DNA of 64,000 bases from NCBI GenBank assembly GCA_016169945.1, contig JADLSH010000145.1:1426001-1490000 (forward strand). The letters run 5' to 3'. The notes under the pieces were generated by a model. The model was not told the origin of the DNA, did no database searches, and saw nothing but the letters and a program-made list of their open reading frames with translations. Made by a program: the position numbers and the translations under genes. The DNA comes from Trachythela sp. YZ-2020. Lineage: Eukaryota > Cnidaria > Anthozoa > Malacalcyonacea > Clavulariidae. Positions 20,666 through 32,400 of the stretch are shown here, one piece after another; within the stretch, counting starts at the first letter, position 1, and every line of letters begins with the position of its first letter.

Positions 20666-23600
20666 AGGCACACTTTTGCCACAAAAGAGTGTGAGGGGTT
20701 TGTACAATAACCATTCATGCATCATTGTGTCTTGCGTTCGATGTTGTTGTCTGTCGGCTTATAATTTTGTCCTCGATCATGTAAGGAAAGTGATTCCAGT
20801 TTGACTTTACAAAACACTGCAGGTCATTTCTAGATACTCCGGTTTCCTCCTGTAGTAAAACTAAATCATTAAAGGATATAACCCTTACTGGACCTCTAGC
20901 CCAAACTAGGATGAGTGATTTAGAACTAGTGCAAGTGCTATATTGTCTAAATATGATTAGCAATATTTCACTAATGACATGCCTCATGCAGAAGTGAAAT
21001 GAGAAGAACAAATGTTCTGTGATGCTTCTTTAGCAGACAAAATCAAAACACAGATGTCGCTTAATGAGGGTTATATAAGTAGTCTCCACCAGGCACAGAT
21101 GAATGCAATGGAATCTAGACATAATGAGTTTTGGACATGTTGTAGGATTCTTACAAAGGATTGTAAGATGATGTCCTTAGACCCCAGAAGAGACCTTGGG
21201 TTCGATTTCCGATTGAGAGATCCAGAAATCAATTTTTCAGCAAGTGATTTCTTTTAGAAATAAAAAATTATTATCCCTATACTGCTATGCTATCATCCCT
21301 TGCTTATATATATATAAAGATCGACGTATATTTGGAACGAATATCGTTAGTTAAGTGTATACATATGATATTTCCCAATGTCTCCATCAGGCATCCAAAT
21401 ATCTAAGTGGCCAGAGCGCTAGTACCTTGGGTTCGATCCTTGTTTATGCAATCAGAAAGTGATTTTTAAAAAAGTAATTTGACTCCATTTGGACACCACA
21501 AGTTTGTACCCAAGAGTCTCTAAACTCATACGAATGTTCTCTTGCTAGTCAAACTTAATCTATACCTAATCCAAAGACTTAAAAATGATTGAAACATACC
21601 TGAAAAGATGAGTCTTTGGATTAACGGATGGAACAGCCCAAGCGTCTCGATTAGTGTATGTAAAATGCGATTGTTTGCTTATAGACACGGTGTCCCTTAC
21701 TTAAAGAGAGCTGGTTAGCTCAAATCTGGACAACACCTTCCACACGTTAATCCATAACTTGGCCCCACTTGAGATGAAGTGAATATCAAATGACACCTTC
21801 TTAACTGAGAATACAAGTTTTCGAGTAAGGTTGACGTTAGCTACCACACGCTATAACTATTGAATACTATCATAAGGCTGTCAGATCTGACATATGAATG
21901 ATCAATAAATGGTAATTAAAGTTTATTTGCTTATTTTCTATTGTATTACATTCACAGCAAAGTCATTTAATACGGTTACAGGGTCTTAGGAATGACGCTT
22001 GCATAATTTTGTTAATATTAAAGGATAAGGTCAAAGTGAAATTACTGAAAAGATGCACTTCCAAATTGACTAGAAGAAAGTCAATGTTGTGAAATGTTAA
22101 ACTGTACAAAGTTGAGAAATGTTGGAGTGATATTGTGCTTGCACGTTGGTGTGACAATCACTCTTACTAATTAACTCAAACCAGAGGAGCGAAACAGGGA
22201 TTACTGAGATATTTTCAGCCTTCAAAACATCTTTACAATACGCTGTTTCTTTCTCAAAGTATACCATATGGTAATGTTAAGTAAATTTACCATTTCAAAA
22301 CGGCAAAAAGACTTGCATGCTCAACTAGAGCTACTTAAATTAACGCAAGGCAGGTGAAAAGGGATTAAAGAGATTACAGTTTTGAAACAAAGAGCATTCT
22401 TAAATTAAGTCTAAATAATGACACTTGTGACGTCTTTGTATCCTAGTAACAAGTATGGTATACAGATAATATTTGGTACGTCAATGTCTCATTTCTGTGG
22501 TTACAAAAATTATACAGCTAACATTTTCTGGCTTCGTAACAAACGAAGTTCGAAGGACCTTTCTCTTTTAATACATTGCAGGCAATGGTTAAAATATTTT
22601 AAATTACGAGTTGGACTTCAAGGTCCGTCCTCTGAATTCAATTATTTCTATTCTCAGGCTGACAAGTTTTTCTCATTTAAAATAGACGCTTCGTCCGAGT
22701 GCTAATAACTACTATTCTATCAAGCTGATTGTCTATAATACCGTAAGCTGATTGTGATTATCATGCGTTTTGCTGAAAGAGAGTTTTGTCTTTCTTGTTT
22801 TTTGTCAATGTAAAACAAAATTGAAAGTAGTAAATACATGAACCTGCCAGGTTTAACCGAACTCATCATGCAGACGAACTGGTTATACATATAGACGACA
22901 TACATCCCGACGAAACATACAAGGTACATACAATGCCTGTAGTAGCATAAATGTAAAATATTGTATCAAAAGATATTGTTTGTCCATTAACACCTAATTA
23001 TTAATGAAGTTTAATTCTCATCAATATGCTACTTGTTATCATGCATGCTGTATAGCGTCTGTAAGAACAATTTGATAAAGAATGTGAAATACACGAAGTG
23101 TTTTTGTGAAAATCGATTAATGCTGTTTGTCTGTAATACACATCTAAACATGTGTATTTTACCCTCTATATTTTTAACAAATTGACTCTTTTCTACATTT
23201 TTTCCATGGCTCTGAAGTTAAAACTTGCAATGACTTGCATTTCGTTTCATTCAGTTTAACACCATAAAATAAATATGGAAATTTACTTTTTTACAGATAA
23301 CGACTAGTCATGCATGTAACAAAATCCAGCAACAACATCAGTGAGTCGTCAGTGGAACAGAATTTTGATGTTTAACCTAAATGGATTCCAATGTGGCTTC
23401 TTATCAGAATGTACGATGGCTTAGCCTTAGTGTTTAAGTTATGTAATGTTGGCTCATCTTTTTATTGCTTGTTGTCCTCAGCAATGAATAATGTATCTAA
23501 TTGTATCAGCTGTGATGGCCCAAACGTAGTAGTGATATCACTTGATGAAAAATTATGTCTAAATGTTCCAACCGAGTCTCGACGTACCAGCACTATTGAG

Positions 23601-24774
23601 CTATTTTGTTGCCCGTTTGAGACACTCGATAATATATATGTATTCAAGATGTTGTTTGAAACAGTTTTGAAGAAACGGAGGATTTAACTCAATATGATGA
23701 TATGTACACACTCAATACGGAGTTGGATATTGCCTTATTGGATATACAATTTATGAGTGATACGACGAACTTTACAGACTTGCAGGGAGTGGACAAAAAA
23801 GGTGCCCCCCCCAATGAAAATATGGGTATATTCAAAACATCTCAAAAGCCAGTGAGTGATAGAAAATGTAGAAACTTTGTTTTAGCACAAACTGGTGAAG
23901 AACTTATTAAATTTGAACTTGCACAAAGAAATACAAACTTTTGTCAATATCAAGTAGTGGTGATCATTCACTGATGATGCTTAATTATTATACGTATGTA
24001 TGACGTCAATACAAGTGATGCCATTTAGTTGCCGAACTGAAATGTCTCACGAAAATCAATGAAATAAATTGCTCGAAAGTTCTGAGCATCGTACAAGATC
24101 GTAAAATTATCATGATCAAAGAATCTATTACAAGAACCCAGATTAAAGACTAACGCGTACAGAAGTGCATTTAGTAAGGCTGGATCGGCATTGTGGAACA
24201 CGTAGCCAATGAAATGGTGACAACAGGTTGAAACTTATAAGTCCAATTATTGTCACATCCTCGTACTCAGGCTCTTTTCCGGCTCTCACACTCTGGTGTC
24301 ATCTAACCTGCAACTATCACCGACGTTTCAAACTCGACAGTTTTGCTTGTACTTCGACAAATGTTCAAGAACGACTAAAGGCTACACAGTATGCAGGACC
24401 GTCCTTAGGAATTTTTACAGAGGGGGTGTAAGGCCATTTCAACCGACTGACAAACAAACTTGTACCGACTATATCCTATCGAGTTTCCGTTGGAGGTCTT
24501 CAAATGACGCCCAATATCGCACTCTCATTGCAGAATACAAACACGATGACAGCAGATATAATGCTATTTTATTAAATTTAGGTGGTTCTCGCTCATAACA
24601 TATAAACAAAGCATCTAATATCAACCTTGGATTTTAAAGCGCAAAACACAATGACTTATTACCCGGTCGGTCACACAACATTACCTTTCTTTAATATTTA
24701 TTTTCATTAGTCAACAACATTTGTCTGCCGACTAAAATAGCGGTTCTGCCGACTGAAGCTTCGAATAAAATTAG

Positions 24775-25010
24775 TGGGGGTGTCACCCCCCGCTTTGCCG
24801 AAAGTCGTGGGTTTTCTCCGGGCACTCCAGTTTCCTCCCACAGGGAAAGTTGACTGGGTGGGTTAGGATAGACAGATTAGGGAAGTAATATCACAATTGT
24901 TGTAAAAATAGATAATGTAGGCTAAGTACACAATATAGGCAAGCGAGATACTCAATGTAATCGGTCACTGAAAAGCCCCAACGGGGAGTGAGCTGAATAA
25001 TGAATGTATG
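24775..25010 (+). repeat. LINE 3'-end-like repeat with ATGT tail
   Basis: It contains GTGGGTTTTCTCCGGGCACT followed by CCAGTTTCCTCCCAC, a motif I recall as very common at 3' ends of LINE-derived repeats in marine invertebrates, and ends in an (ATGT)n tract. Shorter pieces with the same TCCGGTTTCCTCC core occur near 20838 and, inverted, near 49590. Confidence 0.5.
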
Positions 25011-25790
25011 TATGTATGTATTAGTCAATATGTCATTATCTTCTGGTCAAGTGCCACATGAGTGGAAAACTGCACGTGTTATCCCATTATTTAAAGGGAG
25101 TAAGGGTAAACACATGGACAACTATCGACCTATATCTGTTCTTTCTATAGCTTCTAAGTTATTGGAGAGAGCAGTCCATTTCCAACTTTATGGTTTTCTC
25201 AGCAGAAATAAGCTCCTTAGTCCCTATCAGTTCGGTTTTCGGAAACTCCACAGAAACCGCTGTTACTTGTTTTACTGATACCATACGTCGTCAAATGGAT
25301 CAGGGCAACCTTGAGCTGTATTCTTGGATCTACGGAAGGTATTCGATATTGTTGATCATGCTTACAAAGTTGCATGGATTTGGCATCGGAGATGGGGAAC
25401 TCGGCTGGTTTACTAATTATCGGACTAACCGCAGTCAAGTTGTTGAATTTCAGGGTGTCTTATCATCACCATGTTCTACTTCCTTCGGTGTTCCACAGGG
25501 GTCTATCTTAGCCCCCCCTACTATTTGTTTTGTACATTAATGATATGCCAGACGTTGTCACCAAATGTTACATCATATTGTATGCAGATGATGCTGTACT
25601 TTTTTGCTCGGCTAAGGACAAAACTGATATTGAGTGATTCTAGACAAAGAACTCGCTATAATCTGCAATTGGGTATCTGGCAACTGTTCGTTTTTACATG
25701 TACGTAAAACTGAATTTCTTTTATTTGGGAGTAATGCTAAAGTATCTAAAGTTACTGATTTTGATGTTGAAATTGAAAATTTTTCTTAAC
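25010..25790 (+). pseudogene. Non-LTR retrotransposon (LINE) reverse-transcriptase fragment
   Basis: Plus-strand RT in at least three frames: VPHEWKTARVIPLFKGSKGK, NYRPISVLSIASKLLERAVH, then FGVPQGSILAPP and a YADD-type catalytic box (ILYADDAVLF) near 25580. Frame shifts occur near 25250 and 25520, and stops near 25340 and 25640. Endonuclease and N-terminal parts are absent, and no 3' tail follows. The domain order (finger, palm with YADD) identifies a Jockey/CR1/RTE-like LINE; the clade is not resolved. It lies between PRPF38A and the receptor. Confidence 0.85.
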
Positions 25791-26178
25791 CGCAGTTGTA
25801 ATTCTTAACCTTCGTATCTTGATATGTTTTGTATAATAGTTAGCATGTATATTTTATATTAGTAAGCCACAGGGCTCTTATTGATAAGAGTGTTTATATA
25901 AACGCTGACAAGATTACCTTGTTTAAATAAAGGTATTATACAATTACATATTGTGGCATGTAGCTGGAAATAAGTAAAATAGATCAATAATGTACAGTAA
26001 CTCCCAATGATTCTGTGACATTAATACAGTTGATCTATAAAGAAATGTACTGTACAGTTCACTTTACTTTTGCATAAACAAAAAAGGTCGATTCACGCAA
26101 AATAATAATTCAGGAAGAACACAAAACGCAATTGGTTAAAAATGATAAATTACACAAAATTTACAGGGTGTATAAATG

Positions 26179-26410
26179 TCATGGTTTTAAAGGTTTTAGT
26201 CCAAGTTTCGCTCTCAATGCATTGGCTTGCACAATTTCCATACTTTGCTGGCTTCCTTCAGACTTGCCTTCACGTCTGCTGGATTTCTTTGACTTGTGAG
26301 GTGACGGAGAGCGGGACTGGGAACGACGGCGATGGCGACGTGACGGCGAGTGATGACGACGAGCTGGCGAACGACTCCGACTACGATGTCGGTGACGACG
26401 TGGAGAAACA
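26179..26410 (-). CDS. PRPF38A: PRPF38A terminal exon: RS domain and [10 protein letters not shown] tail
   Basis: The acceptor TTCATTCCAG precedes a phase-2 exon of 76 codons plus stop. It encodes many Arg-Ser, Arg-His and Ser-Pro dipeptides (substrates typical of SR kinases), then [20 protein letters not shown] and LGLKPLKP before TGA. The terminal motif is like the [14 protein letters not shown] element near the N-terminus of the tri-snRNP protein SART1; this similarity is recalled, not searched. No clear AATAAA was seen just downstream. Confidence 0.88.
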
Positions 26411-29400
26411 CTGGAATGAATACGTAGAAGGAAACTGATGATGGGAGTATTTTTTGCAAGGATGATAACAAAGAGAAAACTAACAATAAACCGGTATTAT
26501 AAAATAACATGTATATAACGCGTGCTCTGATTGGTCGAAACCCGTGTTTGGATCAGGCCATCCAAACACGGAAGACTATCGTGTTGTTGTTATTTTATAA
26601 AACAATTACTTTATGGTTTCCGTGTTTATAAGGCCTGATCCAAACACTTGGGAATGTTGCTCGAGTTAAGAAAAGCTCGCAAAATCACTCGCCTTCGGCT
26701 CGAGATTTCGCGCGCTTTTCTTAACTCTCGCAACATTCCCGCGTGTTTGGATCAGGCCATCCAAACACGGAAACCATAAAGTAATTGTATAATCCTAATA
26801 CTTCTCTAGAATACTGTGTATATGAACGTGTGGATAGAAAGAAATCAAGTTTTATTATTTACCTTCTCCTACGAGGAGATCGTGATCTTCGACGTGGAGA
26901 GTGAGAGTGACTTCGTCTAGCAACGAAACAAAGAATGCTACTTTAATATCATGCTTCTTGGACCTTAACAAACATTTTAAATCAACTTTAATCTTTATTA
27001 GTTGCTGTATACAAGTAACTATGATTCTCAGGACTTTCAGAATCATTTTAGCGACTGTGGTAAGAAAGTAGGTGGATGAAAGAATCACTTTACTAATATG
27101 GCATAAGTTTTGACAACATTACAAGTGCATCGTACACCTTCAGAAAAATCACACAAAAAAATCACAATTAAAAAATAGACAAATACAAAAATATAGAAAA
27201 ATAACAAAACAAAATCGAAAAAAAAAATCACAAAAAAATCACAAGATTTGTTAATCTCGTACACTTTTTAGGAGTGATTTGTCCCTCGAGTGCATGTGTG
27301 ACGTGGTCATCCTTTTATCCAGTTTTTTGTATCATCAATTTGTATCAGGTAAGGTTATTTACTGCAGTATTAGAATGGATGAAGTTCTTATTGAAAAGAG
27401 ATGTGTCATTAAAAGACGCTAAAACGACAAGATTTTTATGAATGTGGGTTAGGAAAGAGCAAATAAATTTTTAACAAAAATTACTTTTGAAATGATTTAA
27501 TTGTAACGAATGTAAAAAACAAAAGTTTATACAGCAATATCAACGATAGCAGTTCACTGTTCTAATATTCAAACAACAATCAACGTGGTCTAAAACACGT
27601 GACCACTTTAACGAACAAAACCGGAAGTCCATAATGTTTGTCTTAAATGAAGTTTACGAGTGTATACTTTCAACACTCCTCACTCGTATAACTATATGTT
27701 CATTCGTTACTGTTCATTGAACTAACTCCAAGCATCTTTCTAAGTTTGGTGAACTGAACCGCACTTAGTCCCTTAGTAAAAATGTCAGCGATCATTTCTT
27801 TAGTGCTACAGTATTCCAGTTTAAGGTGGTCATTCCCCTTTAGAGCAAATTTTTTTATTTTTAAAGATAGAGACATAAAAAAGGCATTTTTGAGAAGTGC
27901 TAACACATAGAATCACATCATATAATTTTTTCCCCCAATTACTCATTAATTATGCTAATTAGCCAATATGGCGGGCAATTAATTAGCATAAAATTGGGTT
28001 CACGGCAAACACGATAACATGAGTACCATTTATCAGAACAAGATAAATGATATATATTTAGAAAGCTTATAACAAGGGCTAGTGCATGACACTCAATATT
28101 AGATGAAAATTCGCTACTAATTAAGAGATTAACTGCAGCATTAGCAACATGTTCTCGAATGAAATGATACTTTATATCAATGTGTTTTGCACGACCATGG
28201 TACTGTACTGAGCATTCTTTGCCATGCAGATTGCTGCTTGATTATCTTCAAGTATCAACATTGGACCAGTTGACTTGCTCTTGAGATCACTTAGAAGTTG
28301 TTTGAGCCAAACTGCTTCTTGAGTTGCACTTGCCAATGCCATGTATTCCGCTTCTGCAGTCGAGAGAGCCACACATGACTGTTTCTTGCTCCGCCAACTG
28401 ATAGCTGCGTTGCTGATCTGAAAGACATATCCTGACGTTGACTTTCTGTCATCAAGATCTCCAGCCCAGTCAGCGTCTGAATACCCAACGCATGAAGTCG
28501 TTGCCTTGCTTCCATCATAGAGTAAACTCATATCTCGAGTTCCATTCAGATAACGCATGATACGTTTAACAGCTATCCAGTATTCCTCCGTTGGATCAGC
28601 ATTGAACCTTGCTACATCGCTCACGGCATATGCGATGTCAGGTCTTGTTTTCGTAGACAGATAAAGTAGATGCCCAACAGCACACTGTCTGGTAGTTAAC
28701 TTGGTCGACTCGTGGACTGTCGTCTGCTGCCTTCTTCAGTTTTGTCACAGGGTTAACAGGTGTGCTCGCTGGTTTCGAACTTTCCATGCCAAATCTTTCT
28801 AATACGCTCTTCGTGTACGCATCTTGGCCAATCCAAACTTCTTTTGAATCTGGTTTCTGAACAACTTTGACACCCAGGAAATAGTGTAGTTGTCCCATAT
28901 CTTTCATTTGAAACAGCTCAGCGAGAGCTTGCTTCACTTAATTGATTTTCTGATCACTTCTTCCGGCCAGGAGAATATCATCAACATACACAGCAATAAC
29001 GAATATTTCTCCATCTTCTTTACATAGATACATGGATCACCGGTGGTTTGTACAAAGCCTATATTCTTCAATTTTCTGTCGAGAACAGAGTTCCAACAAC
29101 GTGGAGATTGTTTAAGGCCATAAATACTTCGACGTAACCTGCAGACCAGGTGTTCTTTTCCCTTCTCAATGAAACCTTCTGGTTGTTTCATGTAGATTTC
29201 TTCCTTGAGATCTCCATTCAGAAATGCTGTTGTGACGTCCATTTGATGAAGCTTTAAATCGTGCTGTGCAGCTAATGCAATAACTGTTCGAACTGATTCA
29301 AACCTAGCTACAGGTGAAAATGTTTCATCATAGTCGTCACCAAATGTTTGACTGAAACCTTGAGCTACGAGCCGGGCCATGTGTGTTTCAACTGTTCCGT

Positions 29401-32400
29401 CCGCATCTGTTTTGACTCGAAATACCCACTTGCTGCCAACTGTTTTACGATTCTCGGGCAGTTCAACTAAGTCCCATTTAGTTTTAAGCGATTCCATTTC
29501 CTTTTCCATTACTTTTACCCATTTCGCCGTTTGTGGACTCGACAATGCCTCTTTCACAGTCCTTGGCTCGTTTTGACCATAATTTGCAGCTGTTGCCCAC
29601 TCCCCATAGTAGGCAGGTGGTCTTCGATCTCTTTCTGACCTCCTCGGAACTTGAAGCTCAGGCGCTTCGTTTACAACAGGCTCTTCGTCAACAATGAGCT
29701 CTTCAAACTCGGGAAAGTCTTTGACATCCCGACTGTGAAAGACTCTTGCACGTTTTGGATCATAAAGACGATAACCCTTCGTTTCAGTGCCATAACCAAG
29801 GAGAATGCATTTTCTGGCTTTCGAGTCGAGTTTCGTTCTTTCGTCCTTTGGCACATGAGCAATTACTCCTTCATCGAACTGTATTTGTAGCGTATTTTTG
29901 GTTTTTAGATAATAGTTAATGTTAAAAATCACTTCTGTATGTTTGTTAAATGTTATAAATTCAATGAAAAATACAGATTTAGAAGAGCATGAGAGTAATG
30001 TTTTAAAGAAAGTGGCCGGCAGTAAACCTCGTAATACTCGCCGGCTTATTTTGAAAGCCCTGGATTCTGAATATTACCACCTGTATTAAAAATAACGTTT
30101 CTTACCTTGACCTTGGGGAACGTCGTCGTCTACGATGTCTGTCAGGACTTGGTGATCTGTGACGTCGGGGTGACATCTAAAACATATCAAGATGATTGAC
30201 ACTCTGTCACTTGTCCCATAAAGCTTTATTTCTGTTAAGGTGGCTCCCTACAGTTATTTTAGCTTTATAATAAATCGTTTTTAAACGAGTATTATCGCAG
30301 ATGACGAAGTTTTTTATACTCGAGGGTAATATTCATCATCTATGGAATATTTAAAACCCGGTTCAGGTGGTGTCATCGTTGCCATGGTAACAAGACGTAA
30401 GCCTGAAATGTGGTTACTATGCGCATAAAATTGTCCGTATCTAAAAAACAAAGTCGGTGACCCATCTTTTTTATTTCATATAAGTTTTAAGCATAATGTT
30501 CTGAAACTATTATGAAAGTTTAATCAAAATCGCTAGTGTGCAATTTTTTTAAACTCGAAAATTTTATATAAAGATTTCTACACTAGCGATTTTTTTTAAA
30601 ATTGAAATATATAAAATTTACCAAAATTAAAATTTATGGTCAAAATTTGAAGATAGGTTACCGATAAAACTAAAGAGTAAAACGCATATAAAGGTGAAAA
30701 ATTGGGTCAAAATTGGGTGAAATTTGCCCTACATAAAAACGTCGCTGACTAGTGAATGATAGTTTGCGGGCGCAAGATGTGCTTTCATCGTGCAAAAACG
30801 AGTGGCAAATGTTGTTTTTATCTTTTGATTTTGACGTTTATTCAATATATTTGAGAGCCATGGACTACCAAGAAATACTGCGGAGGGTTAGATCGATTTA
30901 AGTCCAATTGAATCCTTCCATTTACTCAGTTCACGAGCTTCAACAGCCGTACAGCTGGACATATCTTTGCCTAGTTTTGTAATTTTGCTGAAGATGAACA
31001 AGTCGGTATTTTGCTATAGAACTGTGATATTTTTACTGTTTAACTTGTAAAAAACATGCAAGTATCACTAAACGACTTTTATAACCTTTAACAGTTTTTA
31101 TACAATAGTTAATAAATGTTTAATAAACTCTTATTAATGAACATTATATCTAAAATGTTTTTGAAAAATTCACTTTTATATTCCTGTCAAGCTTTTTTAT
31201 CCAAGCGATATTTGTATCATAGTTAAAATCACTCATCGGTGTTACTGATGCTTTGTCACATAAAACTAAGGATTATTCAAAGTTTTTTCATTACAAATCT
31301 TTCAGAATGGTAAAAATTATTTTAAAAAACCGGGCGAAATATCTTTGTTTTGTTTTGATCGTCGAATTTGCGTGGGAAAGTCCACGTACTTGCCACGCGT
31401 TTTTGACTCTCGTCCCGCGACATCTCATGCATTACTGTAGGGAGCCACCTTAAACTTCTACAGGATTAAATTGACATGTTTGTCATTGCTTCATTGATTG
31501 ATGAAATGATTAATTAATGTTGTGATATCATGGTAATTGCTTGTACAATAGACTTGGTTAATTGACTGGTTTATTGATTTACTGACATTTTTACAGTACT
31601 ATCTGACTAATCAATCAATCGAACAAATGAGTGGCACACTAACTTAACTAACTATTAAATAATTGACCGACTGATTAACCAACCACTTGACTGACAGAAC
31701 GGATGACGTAATGGACTGTACCTTCTCTTCTTCTTCTTCGTCATCTTCATCATCTTCAGATTCCAGATCATCCAAATCATCTTCCAAAGCACTTCGCTTT
31801 AAATGTGAGAAGATTTTCATTAGTGTTGCACATTATTTCATACACTGCAGGGTGTAAACCGCTGTGTTAGGAGAAGTGTGTAAAATGCCCGGCTAACGCC
31901 TTGGATAATTTACAAGCTTCTCTCATTCGCTTTCAACATCATCAGGCATTATACTGTGACTCAATAAAATAATGCGAGTTGCTTCCTATTTTGTAAATAT
32001 TATGATTTAAAATGTGTTGGGTGAAGCTTAAATTCGCTGGAACGTCGACGTTTTGTTGATTTTTCAGGTAGTTTGATCCTAAAGACCCGAAGCTTACTGT
32101 ATAGACGCTACCTACACTGGCACCACACGTAACTGACCAGAAGCTTACTGTATAGACGCTATACCTACACTGGCACCACACGTAACTGACCAGAAGCTTA
32201 CTGTATAGACGCTACCTACACACTGGCACCACACGTAACTGACCAGAAGCTTACTGTATAGACGCTACCTACACTGGCACCACACGTAACTGACCCGAAG
32301 CTTACTGTATAGACGCTACCTACACTGGCACCACACGTAACTGAACAGAAGCTTACTGTATAGACGCTACCTACAATGGCACCACACGTAACTGACCCGA

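Larger units (their letters stand above)
18934..25009. other. Spacer upstream of the receptor gene
   Basis: No gene is recognised. It holds repeat pieces at 19.2, 19.6, 20.3 and 20.84 kb. Stretches 21.0-24.7 kb are AT-rich with only short frames. A 90-codon plus frame at 23702-23974 and a 98-codon one at 23391-23687 resemble nothing I know. No promoter element could be assigned with confidence. Confidence 0.5.

Noticed and set aside
23391..23974. Two plus-strand frames of 98 and 90 codons as small genes
   Set aside because: No recognisable domain, no splice partners and no codon signal beyond chance in AT-rich DNA.
26865..30105. Complete Copia provirus with paired LTRs
   Set aside because: Only the 3' pol part and a possible start of the 3' LTR are visible. 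No matching 5' LTR or target duplication was found.
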